Below are positions 1 to 10,561 of a stretch of DNA of 35,644 bases, piece by piece; within the stretch, counting starts at the first letter, position 1, and the number at the start of each line of letters is the position of its first letter. Below the pieces are notes generated by a model. That model was not told the DNA's origin. It did no database searches and worked only from the letters and a program-made list of their open reading frames with translations. This stretch comes from Phytophthora quininea. Lineage: Eukaryota > Oomycota > Peronosporomycetes > Peronosporales > Peronosporaceae. Where the stretch lies: contig JAAVTG010000363.1 of NCBI GenBank assembly GCA_011947345.1, positions 1 through 35,644 on the forward strand, given 5' to 3'. A program made the position numbers and the translations under genes.

Positions 1-3000
1 CCACTCAATTCTAAACACAATTGTAACTCTGGATTTTGTCCAAAAGGCATAGCTTCAACTCAACAGCGATGTCATCTAGTTGGGACAATGCCTCTTCCAT
101 ACCTGAACATCGGACACTGTAGTTTGTCTCTTCCACTTGGATCTCAATTCGAGCAAGGCGCTGCGAAGCCTGTTCCATTTTCATGTGTAACTTTGCTTCC
201 ACGATACATTCATCGCATGCACCCATAAATGCTTCAACCTGGTCCTTGCTGCATGACTCTGCGACGAAGCGTTAATTGGTTTGGTCCACTCAAAACCTCA
301 GCACCAAGGAGTTGGTGCATTGCTCCCCAGCGTGCTTCCGAAAACGCCCCGCCATTAACTGCCTGGAAAACGCGATTGCAGTTGAGAATGTCCTCGATGT
401 TGCTATCAAACAGTCTTATCAGCTCAAAGTCCTTCATTACAAATAAAGCATGCCCTTGTTGTCGTCCTTCCTCAATTGTTTCAGAGTACAGTGCTTGCTT
501 AGTCTTTCTGGCTCAAACGATAACACTTGAACTAATGTTGATGCCAGACGTGATAACTTTGAAGACGCGTGGCCCAATCGACGCCGATATTGCTTAATTC
601 GATTCACCAAGGTCCCAGGATGCACACCTGTCACAGGTGAATTAACCCACTTATCCTGAAGTTTTGTCCAAGTTTCAAACCAGTGACGTAGCTCCAACGA
701 CGTTATTACGTACTGCAATAGTAGTTCACTCGGAAGTTTTTCATCCGCGTTTCCAGTTGACTCTTTTCTCATGTTGGCATTGGCGATGGAAGCTTCTTGT
801 TGAAATGGCGGCAATTCCATCAATACTCGATGCTCGCGGTCGTAGGATTCAAATTGCTGCACAACGCTATTTCGCTCGAGGTCCATTACAACCAAGTCTT
901 CTAGTCGCTGTACAATGTCATCCTCTACGGAGCTATTACCAAGGACCACTTTATCATCAGTATCCTGTTCACATCCAGTCGGCAGTTCTTCAAACATTTT
1001 TAGTAGTAATTTCATTTCCCCAGTAATGTAGTCGTCAGCCTTGGCAATTGCATCCTGAACACTACGGCGATGTTCACTTCCTCGATCTTCCACTCGAGTC
1101 AAGCATAGCAGTAGTGTTTCAATTGTAGACTCCCACGTTAACTCCAGTGTTCGTATGCAGTCTTCGATACTCACATCTCGCTCTTTTACCATTGTCTTGA
1201 GGCGCACAAGGTTGGCGCGCTTTGCGTCAAGCTGCTGACGAAACAGGTGGGTTGGCATCATTGATGTCACCTGGACGAGCCATGCATTTGCTTCAGCCAG
1301 ATTTGAAGGAATCTTGGTCACTTTTTCGATCTTACCATCTACGTCTTCCAGTAGACTGGATAAAACTTGCTTGTAGATGGAGGGCAAGGCATCGTCCATT
1401 TCTGCCACGCGTTTGGCCACGTGGAGGCGCAATTTGCTGATAAAAGATCGTTGATCCAGGAGTAAACAACCTACTTGGAGTACAGGCGCTGCCGTGTTTG
1501 CGTACTGCGCAAATCGATGCCAAGTTTTTTTGCCAGTTCGTACGCTGCAGCACTCGTAGATAAATCAAGAAGATCTGGGATTCTTGCATCGCTTTCGTCC
1601 TCAATAACCTGATGATCATCCAGCTCTACTGCAGCAACCTTTCTGCTCAAATCGCTTTGGGATTCCCTCTCCGCTACTTTTATCGCACGTACACACCGCA
1701 AGTGTTCCTGTTGAAGCACGCGGATATACCGAAAGTAACTCTCCAGAGCAGCACGCATTTGGTTCAAGTCAGACTGATGACTTTCCAGCACAAGGTGAGA
1801 AGGTTTCAGCATACTTTTGCTGATAAATCGTCGCCTCACTGATGGCACAAATGGTGTAAGCACGTACTCAAAACGAGCGTCAGACACTACACGTGGTAAA
1901 TCATCCATGTCTACACAGTATTTCACAAGGATTGCGTGTACCAGAGCTAAAATTTCGGTCTTGGAGGGAATGACCTCCATCGCGGTGGAATTAACGTCTC
2001 CTTCAAAATCCACGTTTTCTTCAATCTGAGTATACACCGCAGGAAACGGGGCGGCAAGAGAAACAATACCTCCCGACCGTGCGCAATAGGTTATTGGTCG
2101 ACAGGCTTGATCCGGAATGCCACTCTCTGCAGGCCTTTCAGACAAGGCCAAATACGCGATGGATTGCTCTGCAGTGAAATGCGGCTCCCCTGCTGCTGCC
2201 GCTTCACCTGTTCGAGACAATACTGGTGACGTTGGGCCACAGATTTGTGCATGAACTCCATCAACCACGAGACCCAAGTGCTGATAAACAGCCTCTGACA
2301 CATGGAAATCCACAAGCCTCAGAAACGTGAACATACGCTCTCTGAGACTTGTTCGTCTCAGCGCCTTGCTGAAGATACCGTGGTCCGTGACAGCATAGCT
2401 GGAACCTTCTCCGCCGTGAGAGCTTGCAATGTTTTCCGTTTGAGTGTTAATTTCGTCACAAAGCGCATGGATGTTTCTTGTGATGATCGCCTTGGCCTCC
2501 CGTAAGCGCTTGTAACGAAGATTGGCATATTGCTCTAGTGCGTAGCTCGTGCAAGGATCAAGGATGTCACGCTGTGCCTCGTTCTCGATAATTGCACAAA
2601 TATCTCGTGCACGCATCAGCAACTTTGCTGCAATAGGGTGGCATGTGAAAAGACTACAAGCCAATCGTTCTTGAACCCGATGCCAACGACGCTGGACAGC
2701 TCGACGTTTCCATGAGAAGAAAAATACCATTTGTTGTATGCGATCGAGACCTTTCATCTTAGTCATCTGGTCGAATGCACGCTTTTCATCGACCCAACTC
2801 GTCAAATCCGAGAATTCGACGCCTTGTCCGCCCTTAAAGCGCGTTATTCCAAGAGAACCCAACGTAAAATAATCGAGAGATCCATCGTGAAGAACTGCGC
2901 TTTCGTCTACGAACTCCAGCCAATACACATTGCAGAATCCACACGGTGGTGCCTGACAATGCATGAGGTACAATACGTCGTCTTCGGGCCGAACCTTGCG

Positions 3001-3346
3001 TTGTGTATCTATCGTACATACCACAGGGTTAAAACAAACTCGGCGGATACGCATACTCGGGAGCCATACGCACGTTTTCCCCGCGGTATCTCCGAACGCA
3101 GCACCGAGGATCCCGTGCGGATGACATAAAGTACGTAACGCATCAATGGATCATCAGCAGCATATTCTGCACATCCACACAAATATTAGTACGGTTAAAA
3201 CTGCCAAGCGCGACTTGCGTACTCTTTTCGAAATCAATCAGACTGGCTGTAATCGGTGGTGACAGCTTAGCCTTTGGCGTTGTGGTTGTAACTGGAACAC
3301 GCACTGGCGCATTTGCAGGTCCTAAAATTTGTTTTGTTGTTGCCAT
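1..3346 (-). CDS. axonemal dynein heavy chain, N-terminal part (partial)
   Basis: Motor subunit of ciliary/flagellar dynein arms; only the N-terminal tail and start of the linker are here, and the gene continues past base 1. Family signatures are YFTLGSLGITRF followed by a W-rich basic stretch, FLRLVDFHVSEAVYQ, and the linker start RWGAMHQLLG with a following A-x-x-E helix. I start it at ATG 3346 (MATTKQ). Phase-consistent introns are 3222..3167 (GTACGC, branch TACTAAT, GTGCAG), 3056..2995, 1474..1437 (38 nt), 557..508 (50 nt) and 296..257 (40 nt). The last three are very short; the one at 296 could instead be an indel, because the dynein-like pattern L-T-L-R reads through it. An open frame at 3594..3350 could be an additional 5' exon. 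The axonemal subclass (DNAH3/6/7-like) is inferred from the tail motifs. Confidence 0.78.
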
Positions 3347-3639
3347 GCCATTAAGTCCGCCGGGGATCTCTGTGCTGAAGAATACACCTTGGCTTCTTTC
3401 CTTGCAGGGATGGATTGGCGTGTCTTGTGCAGCCGATTCAACAGAATGGCCGAGTTCATCGAAGTTTGACTAACATCAGCAGGTGACATTGCCGATCCAT
3501 TCGGCCGCGAGCGAGCCCTTGTTTGTCGTACACGCGCAGGGATACCATCCGGGCGCGTATCTGCAGTCTCCATTGTTGAGTCGCACGTCTGCAATTATAC
3601 GAAACTATGTCCTTTCAGGGCGCGTAAATATGTGGCATT

Positions 3640-4948
3640 TCACACAAATATGTATGATTTCTCAGCATCCTGCGAGTCCATCGATGTCGATGGCGCTCTC
3701 CAGCAACGCTTGAAAAAGCGCAGAATCCACTTTCGCAGCGTGGCCTCTTTCTTCCCAGCAGTAAAAGACGGATGGAGTTCCTTCATGTACTCTAACACAG
3801 CCTTAACATCCGTAGCTGCGGGGGCAACGAAGCAACACAGTTTAGTCAGCTGCACAAGACAGCCTTGTCAATTCAAAAGCCAAACCTTCTCCCTGCTGGT
3901 GGCGTTCGCTGACCCACGTGAGCAGCTCGGCTTCAAACGAGCAGCTACTTCGCCTCCCACCTCCTGCCAGTCTGAAGCGCTTCTTCTCAGATGTAGTGAG
4001 CTTGTCTCGAACACTTTTCCAGTAAGTAAGGCGCTTGGAGCTCTTCAGACCCAGCTCCGCTGCAACCTCGGCCACGCTTTTCCCTGCGTCCAACTGCTGC
4101 AGCGCTCGCAGCTTAGTCTCATTCGAGTAGAGCATGTATCCGTCAGGGAAGGTGCGGCGGTGTGTACTACACTGTTTGCGCGGCGATGATGCCGCACGTT
4201 TTGGAGATGAACAAGCTTCATCCGACTTGGATGGCAGAGTAGGTGGTGCAGTCGAGCTTTCTGCAGTTGGTTTTGCTGGGCTCAAGGGCGTCTCCTGCGG
4301 TCCAATCGCCAACCCTTTGACAGCAGTAGCATCCCCAATGTCCCATGTCGATGCACTTTCCGTATAAGGCGGGACGTGCTTTTGAAGGAACCGCAAGACC
4401 CAAACTTTTAATGCCGCCGGGCTTTTCGAATCGGCAAACGCCGGGTACTGCTCCACTACATGATCCGTGACATCCTGGCGGGTGATGAGCACATCTCTGT
4501 GGTTCCTGAGCCACTGCAGCAGCTCCTTCTCGTTCTGGAAGGAGGTCCTCTGTCCTTCTTGCCCCGTCTTCGAGTGTTGACGCTCGGCCTCATACTTCCA
4601 GAACAGCAGCGTCAGCGAACTCTTGAGTTGCAGGTCGTCAGCCAGCGTCGCCGCGTCTTTTCCGTTATCGAGATTCTGCACAGCTCCGGCGGCAATGTTG
4701 GGGCTGGTGTCGGTCTCGTGCTGCGTCAGGAACAGCGCCAGCCACGAGAAGAGCAGCGGCAGGTCCTCCAGCAACTCCGGGCGGCGCGTCTCAAAGTAAA
4801 AGAGTGCGTCGTCCACTGTTAGCGAGCCTGCAGACTCGCTCAGGGTCTGCTGCAGCTCCGAGGCCCAGCGCTCCAGGTGCAACGCTGACGGTGATGGAGA
4901 TGCCAGCATGTGTTCAAGAAAATGAGTGTTTTTTAAAGCATCTCTCAT
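3640..4948 (-). CDS. HTH protein with duplicated CENP-B/psq-like modules
   Basis: About 412 aa, probably a DNA-binding protein; I do not recognise the specific gene. Exons are 4948..3886 and 3815..3640, with a 70-nt intron (GTTTGG, GCTGACTAAA branch, CCCGCAG) in matching phase. Residues about 283-312 form an HTH (LDAGKSVAEVAAELGLKSS) like psq/transposase HTHs, followed by a CENP-B-like helical block containing W345 and ending LRKWILRFFKR. An earlier copy of the same HTH-plus-block unit lies at about 92-190 (LDNGKDAATLADDLQLKSS, then W146, ending LKVWVLRFLQKH), and a half copy at about 43-77 (PELLEDLPLLFSWLALFL). A Ser/Pro-rich linker (about 215-262) separates the units. It could be a domesticated transposase or a host regulator; there is no catalytic DDE domain. 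Its start lies 56 bp from divergent IFT57. Confidence 0.7.
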
Positions 4949-5004
4949 GAATACTTTAACAAGTGCGCTTCATGGTACACAATCTTGGAGAGACGCCGAC
5001 TGCA
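4949..5004. promoter_or_regulatory. 56-bp divergent promoter (HTH gene / IFT57)
   Basis: The two initiation codons face away from each other with only 56 bp between them, so transcription start sites and any shared elements must lie here or inside the 5' ends of the genes. There is no TATA box. TTCATGGTACACAATCTT at about 4971-4988 loosely resembles an oomycete initiator with flanking element, but the match is weak. Confidence 0.4.
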
Positions 5005-6345
5005 ATGGCCGACGAGGGTGGCGACGCGGCGGCGGAGCAGGTGTCGCGTGATGTAAATGCTCCTTTTTGTACTGTCCTTTGAGTCTGCATAGTGCACTAA
5101 AACTTCTGGCCGCAGGACGTGAGCGTGACGCTGATGGGCAGCGTGCTGGAGAAGCTGCGCGTGCTGCAGTACGAGCGCGAACTGGGCAAGAAGAAGAGCT
5201 TCGTGCCGTACACCGAGACCCAGTTCGCCATGCTGAGCAGCAGCACCAATGCCAGCACGCAATTCAAAAGCTTCCTGGACCTCGCGGGCTACCTGCTCAA
5301 GAGCTGCGCCCAGGACTTTGTCGTGGACAAGTACGACGACCCCAACACAAGCGTCAACAAGCTCATCCTAACGCTCAAGACGCTCGGCTTCCCGCTCGAT
5401 TTCCCGGCTTCCAAGCTCAAGCTCGGCTACGGAGAGGCAGCCTGTGCTGCGCTGGATTTCATCTGCGACCAGGCGCTCGCTGCTCGTCGCTTCGAGTGGC
5501 CTCGGCCGCAGTATCCCAAGGAGGACTTTGCAGACGAAGCCGAGGTCGACGAAGCCGCCGAAGTGGACACGGCCAACGACGATGATGATAATACGTTGCC
5601 AGGCGCGGAGGAAGATGCTGAAGAGCTATACAGCGATCTCGTTCGGGCCAAGGCGGCGGAGGACCAGCACGATCTGGACCAGAGCTTCCAGCAAATGATC
5701 ATGAGTGAAGTCGACCCGCTGCTCTGGAAGACGGAGCTGGAGAGAGTAGGCCCGCGTCTCAAGCTTCGAGCTGGTGCCGGCGCAGCGACAGGAAAAGAAT
5801 GGCACTCGCACATCGAGCGGTCCCGGGAGCACGAGAAGATCATGTCGGAACTACTGCCTCGTGCGAACGCTCAGCTGCGGCTGTTGGGTACACAGCTCAC
5901 TGAGGCTACGGGTCGCATGGGCGCGAAGGAAAAGACGCTCAACAACCAGTACGAGCATCTGCGGCAGGAATACACGACACTAAAAGAAAAGTTGCAGGCT
6001 TCAACAGAGGTTAGCAAGGCTGGTGCTGATCGCGTGAACGTCATGACCACCGAGTTCGCTGAGACGACGGAGCAGCTCCGTGAGACGAAGGGCGTCATGG
6101 ACGAGCGTGGAGCGAAGATGACAGACACTTCTCCTCTGGTGCACATCAAGGACGCGCTCAAGACGCTTGCGGCTGAGATTAAAAACTTTGAGCTGCGCAT
6201 TGGCGTCGTCAGCCATACTCTGCTGCAAGCAAAGTGCCGCCAGGCGAGTGCCGCGAGTGCAAGACGACGAGGGCGGGAAGCGGCTGCCGATGGTCAAAGC
6301 TACCAAGACCCCGAGTACGACCCCAGTGACGAAGATTCGCCCTAA
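5005..6345 (+). CDS. IFT57: intraflagellar transport protein 57 (IFT-B)
   Basis: Subunit of the IFT-B complex that carries cargo into cilia/flagella. Exon 1 (5005..5040, ATG at 5005) encodes 12 residues; a 75-nt intron 5041..5115 (GTGTCG...CCGCAG) leads to exon 2 (5116..6345), giving 421 aa, close to the family length. The N-terminal calponin-homology-like domain has the diagnostic YDDPN and FPASKLKLGYGE motifs (CxxLD helix next), then an acidic linker. The C-terminal half is coiled coil with the conserved WKTELERVGPRLK block and a tail ending MTDTSPLVHIK / IGVVSHTLLQAK. The reading frame is intact, without the indels seen in neighbours. With the nearby dynein heavy chain it indicates a flagellate life stage. 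Its 3' end faces the methionine-salvage gene, 100 bp away. Confidence 0.95.
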
Positions 6346-6445
6346 ACAAGCAGGTTTGAAGAGAGGCAACAACAACGTCTTTTGGTATATCGCTGATAGA
6401 GCTAGGCGTTGTCTGCTACTGGGAATGACTTAACCTCCAAAGCAT

Positions 6446-8323
6446 TTACAGCTCGGCGAACGAGCGAATGGTTTGAAAGTGGTGAGACTCTGGCAGTGCT
6501 TTGTTGCCAGGACGCACTGAAAGAACAGTGTCAAGGCCGGCAGCTTCGGCTGCTTGGGCCTCCTCAATTACATCCGTGACGAAAAGCACATCCTTCGGAC
6601 TGTCCACACTGAGACTCTGCACAATCTCCTGGTAGCTGCCAGTCTCGCGTTTGTGGCCGACCTTCGTGTCGAAGTAAACAGTCAGATATTCGCGCAAGTC
6701 ACCCTTGTCAGAGTACTGGAACAGCAACTTTTGAGCTTGACGTGAACCAGATGAGTAGATACCCACGCGAACACCACGAGCTCGTAGCCGCTCTAGACAC
6801 GGAGGCACGTCGTCGTAAACGAGTGCCTTAAGTTCGCCCCTCTCATAGCCTTGGAGCCACATGTGCCCCTGCAAAGCCTTGAGAGGCCCGATCTTGCGGT
6901 CAGCCGACACATTCCACTTCACGTACCGGCCGAGCGCCTCGATGAGCTTAGCCTTGTCCAGCTTGATGTCGAGTTCTGGCGGGTTCACTCCTTCCGTCAC
7001 ATCCTTCTTGTGCTGATCGATCAACGCTGCTACATCGGCCTTCGTCTCCGGTGCATCCCAAGTTTGACCCAGAAAGCGCTCGACATTATCCACGACGTAC
7101 GGAAAGAGTACGTCGTGCACGAATGTGATGGGAGTCGTCGTTCCTTCAATGTCCAGCATAACGACCTTGTGCTTTTCCGCTGTGCTAAGCGATTCTCCAT
7201 TAGACCCTCTGTACGCGCGCTTGAGAGAACTCCCATTGCTCGAAATCGCCGATACCGGTGGCACGGTGTAGTCTAGCCCCAGCTTACGCATCTCAATAGC
7301 CGCCTCGAATAAGTAGTGCAGGCACTCGGCATGGCGTTTAGCAGCTTCCCACGAGTCGCCCCACACAAAGAGTCCGTGGCGACGTACTAGAACAGCCGAC
7401 GTGCTGGGATATGCCTCCATCATGCGTGCAATGGGCTCAGCCAGCGCTGACTCCTTCGGTGCGTTATCGATGACAGGAACAACTAGTGTGTCGCTGTAGC
7501 CGTGGCCTGTGATCCCTTTGATCATTTCCTGGTGGGAGATGCGGAACTCGCTCTTGCCGTTGCAAAGCTCCGCTGCCAAGTTACACGTGATACCGTGGCT
7601 GTGCAGCACCACCGCAGCCTTGCGCAACTTGTGCGCGTTCAAGAAGAGTGGCGCGCAGTCGGAGAGTTTGGGGGCCTTCTTAGCCGGCTTTGCGTTGGGG
7701 CTCGACAGAACGACGCCGTCCAAGTCGAGCACATAGAGATCCTCAGGCTGGAGACGCTCCTTGGGGACGCCCGATGGCGTCACGAAGATGCGCTCGCCGT
7801 GGCGCAGACTCATTGCGCCGCCGGTGCCCGTCATCCACTCGGTCATGTAATACTGGCGACAGAGCTCGCAGACAAGCTCGCGACAGTCGGTGGCTCCCAT
7901 CGCGATCGTGCGGTTCTCAGCATCCACCGACCGAGAGTACCGAGCAGTAAGACAGCGCTTCCCCACGGCGGCCGTCTCTGCGAGCTGCACAGCGTTTCCG
8001 AGCGCCGGCACGAAGCGCCGCAGTTGCGAGCGCAAAGTGATGCGCATGCCCTTGGTCAGAGTGCAGCGCACCCAGCAGTCGGCAGAGTCGCGGACGTCCA
8101 GGAACACGCAGCCGTCCACGACGGAGTAGGAGACGTCAGCGCTACTCGAGTGTTCCTGAAGCAGCTCCTGATCCCTGGCCAAGTCCACTGCCGCGTCGCT
8201 CTTGCTGGCAGGCTCACTGTCGGTGAACGAGACGCCGATCTCGCGGAGAACCGCGACGCTGGCGCGGTCCGTCCGGGTGTCGAGGTAGTGCGGCTGCAGG
8301 GCGAGCTCCAGCGGCGACGCCAT
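6446..8323 (-). CDS. methionine-salvage fusion: degenerate ARD + MtnB + MtnC
   Basis: Single 625-aa ORF without introns or frame breaks. Residues about 140-352 are a methylthioribulose-1-phosphate dehydratase (class II aldolase fold): GTGGAMSLR, zinc ligands HSH (241, 243) and RRHG (316), and catalytic-type Glu266 in SHQEMIKGI. Residues about 385-625 are a HAD enolase-phosphatase (MtnC): DIEGTTTPITFVHDVLFPY with D391/E393, the YSSGS motif, the GHKRE lysine and FVTDV. The first ~130 residues match acireductone dioxygenase (VVDG-x-x-FLDVRD, TKGMRITL). However, the H-x-H-x3-E...H metal set reads H58-S-S-S-A-D-V and the last His is Arg (RRF), so this part is unlikely to be catalytic. The MtnB-MtnC order equals plant DEP1. 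The protein should convert MTRu-1-P to the acireductone; a separate active ARD is then needed. Confidence 0.93.
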   Translation of the reverse strand: MASPLELALQPHYLDTRTDRASVAVLREIGVSFTDSEPASKSDAAVDLARDQELLQEHSSSADVSYSVVDGCVFLDVRDSADCWVRCTLTKGMRITLRSQLRRFVPALGNAVQLAETAAVGKRCLTARYSRSVDAENRTIAMGATDCRELVCELCRQYYMTEWMTGTGGAMSLRHGERIFVTPSGVPKERLQPEDLYVLDLDGVVLSSPNAKPAKKAPKLSDCAPLFLNAHKLRKAAVVLHSHGITCNLAAELCNGKSEFRISHQEMIKGITGHGYSDTLVVPVIDNAPKESALAEPIARMMEAYPSTSAVLVRRHGLFVWGDSWEAAKRHAECLHYLFEAAIEMRKLGLDYTVPPVSAISSNGSSLKRAYRGSNGESLSTAEKHKVVMLDIEGTTTPITFVHDVLFPYVVDNVERFLGQTWDAPETKADVAALIDQHKKDVTEGVNPPELDIKLDKAKLIEALGRYVKWNVSADRKIGPLKALQGHMWLQGYERGELKALVYDDVPPCLERLRARGVRVGIYSSGSRQAQKLLFQYSDKGDLREYLTVYFDTKVGHKRETGSYQEIVQSLSVDSPKDVLFVTDVIEEAQAAEAAGLDTVLSVRPGNKALPESHHFQTIRSFAEL

Positions 8324-8447
8324 GACTGCTGTTGACGTGTGGATACGGTGTGACTGGCTCAGGGATTTCAGCCAATAGAAAAACTTATCGGTACAAAGGG
8401 GTCTTATATTTCACTTACATTGTCCACCGACGTCCACCACAGGGGAC
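8324..8447 (-). promoter_or_regulatory. promoter gap upstream of the methionine-salvage gene
   Basis: The upstream Myb gene on the same strand ends 124 bp before this gene's ATG, so the promoter is confined to this gap or overlaps the Myb 3' end. A CCAAT pentamer (8372..8376 on the + strand, thus reversed relative to the gene) lies about 50 bp upstream of the start. I see no TATA box and no clear initiator. Confidence 0.35.
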
Positions 8448-10561
8448 TTATTCGTCCGCCACGGCTGGTGCTTTGACGTCGGACCCTGCTTTACTCGTAC
8501 TTGACTCGCTCTCACGTTCGTCGACCCCGGCTGGCAGCGACACCGGCCACTTGAACTCGGCGCTCGGCGGCACCAACGGCGTGCGCGGCGTCTGCGCCGG
8601 CTCGCTCACCATATCTACATCACTGTTCGGGTTCTTGCGCAGGTACTTACGCGCTTTCCACACGCGGCAGTGCGACTTCCACCGGATCTTGACCGCGTCC
8701 TCGGTCCGCCCCGGCAGCAAGGAGGCGATCACCGACCAGCGGTTGCCTAGCCGCGCCTGCGCCTCCAGGATCAGCCGGTCTTCCTCGGCAGTGTACGCAC
8801 CGCGCACGATCTGCGGGTCCAAATGGTTGTGCCACCGCTCCCGACACTGCTTGGACGTGCGGCCTGGAATCTTGGCCGCCACGTCGCCCCAATTCTTCTG
8901 TTCCGTCGCGACAAGGCGCCGCAAGAGATCATCTTCATGCGGAGACCAGTGGCCCTTCACAAGGCCCGGGGCCAACACCTTCGTCCATCGTTGAAGACAT
9001 TGCGTGTGGTTCCGTCCAGGTACCTCAGCTGCAATGGCCTTCCAGTTCTTTTCTTGGTGGTTTTCCACAGCCGCGCGCAAAGCATCGTCTTCGTCCGCAG
9101 TCCACCGTCGAGGATTGGCCTTGCGAGAGGCAGGAGTGATCGGGGTGACGGGCACAGGAAGCGAATCCAACGAGCCAAGCTTGCCAAGAGGCCCAGCCGG
9201 CGACGTCGCTGAGGATATAACCGCCGCCGAAGCAGCAGCCCGTGCAGCCGCAACTTCTGCATCGCAACGAACACTCAGCTGCTTCGACGTAATACTCTTA
9301 CGTTTCGCTGGGGACGCCGTGGTTGGTCGCGAGCTCGAAACTGCACCACTACCAGCACTCGTAGCAGTAGCCACCGAAGACATCGGAAACGAAGGGTAAT
9401 ATACTGGAGTGAGCGACGCGGGAGACGCGTCCTGCACCATGCCGGTGCCGCGCGGATCAGGCGAAATCATGGCTGCTGGGTATCCCATCCCTGCTAAGCC
9501 TTGAGCCAATCTGTCTCCTGGGTCCGTCACACTGGACGGAGAAGCTAATGGCGCAAGTAATCCACGCGCAAAAGACTGGGTAACGACGACGGCGTGCCTG
9601 GGGACCGCGCAGCCCCGGGGGTAAATACGGGAGCGTTGAAGTGTGGGCTGCCAAGCTGCGGTTGGGGTGCTGTGATGGACAGTGGGGACCCCAATGGGAA
9701 CGACGCAAACGTGGCGTGCAATGCTGTTGGCGATGGTTTTGGCACAGCTGGCGGTCGCGCCGATGACATTGTCGGAGCGACAATCGAAGCTGGTGCTGCT
9801 GGTACTGCTCCCGTTACGTCTCCTGCCAATCCGCGCAATCCCGTTAGTGCTTGAGCTGCCTCTGCCTCGTGGACATCGGAGTCTTTTCCCTTTTGCTGCG
9901 AGGCCGTAGGACCTGTGGTTGGGGGCACCTCCACCTTTATCGCTACCGGAGGGGCAGTTCCAGTAGTAGGCTCTGGACTGGGCTGCCTCAAAATCTGCTC
10001 AGCCTCCTGCAGCGTGGCCCAGAGTGTCGCGCCATCCCCCATGGGGGCCAGTTCGTGCAACTTGCGTAGCGCGCCGGCGACTCCACTGGCATTTCTCTGC
10101 TGCAACTGCGTAGAAATCTCGGCGAAAGACTGGTACTGAAGCAGCAGCGCCCCAGCCAGGCGCTCGTGGCGCCGCCCAGCGCGTCGTGGTCCAGCGCTCG
10201 CTGCACGAGCATCTGCGCCACTTCAAACGGCAGCGCTGCAGAGAACAAGCCAAAGACACAACACCACAACAGAGAGATCCATCAGTCCGCTGTTAGCAGG
10301 AGATCACCGAGATGTGGCGTTGGAGCGCCTCGTACCCATCTGGGCCCCAGGCTGGGGCGACTCGGCGCGGCCGTGCGACTCGCGTACGTGCGTCAGCAAG
10401 TGGTCTAGCGTGGAGGCCCTGAAGCCGCAGAGCCTGCAGCTCGCGGGCGAGTTGTCGGCGCGGCCTCGGTAGGCGGCCGCCGAGGCGTCGCCGCCGGCCT
10501 TGCGCTTCTTGTTGGCTCGCGGCGTGGCGCTCGAGCGCTCCGGCCGAGCTGCGGACGCCAT
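8448..10561 (-). CDS. R1R2R3 Myb transcription factor with N-terminal C2H2 finger
   Basis: Predicted 653 aa. Exons are 10561..10336, 10235..9585 and 9531..8448; introns 10335..10236 (GTACGA...CTGCAG) and 9584..9532 keep phase. One base appears missing near 10166 (GCCACCGAG read as GCCACGAG); with it restored the model is a whole number of codons. The C-terminal third has three Myb repeats with the Trp spacing of R1 (RRWTADEDD), R2 (GHWSPHEDD) and R3 (GAYTAEEDR, Tyr for the first Trp, as in many R3 repeats), so it should bind DNA like animal/plant 3R-Mybs. Exon 1 encodes a C-x2-C-x12-H-x4-H finger (CRLCGF...HVRESH). The middle is Ala/Pro/Ser-rich and likely regulatory. The finger-Myb link depends on the first intron; otherwise exon 1 would be a separate gene. 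The gene is divergent from RPC4. Confidence 0.85.

Noticed and set aside
2995..3054. A dynein start at the apparent MRIRRV methionine
   Set aside because: It lies inside a phase-consistent 62-nt intron, and the conserved tail continues upstream into exons reaching 3346.
7502..8335. 277-codon open frame on the + strand
   Set aside because: It is antisense to the methionine-salvage fusion, which has clear catalytic motifs; the frame has no domain features and exists because the real gene is GC-rich.
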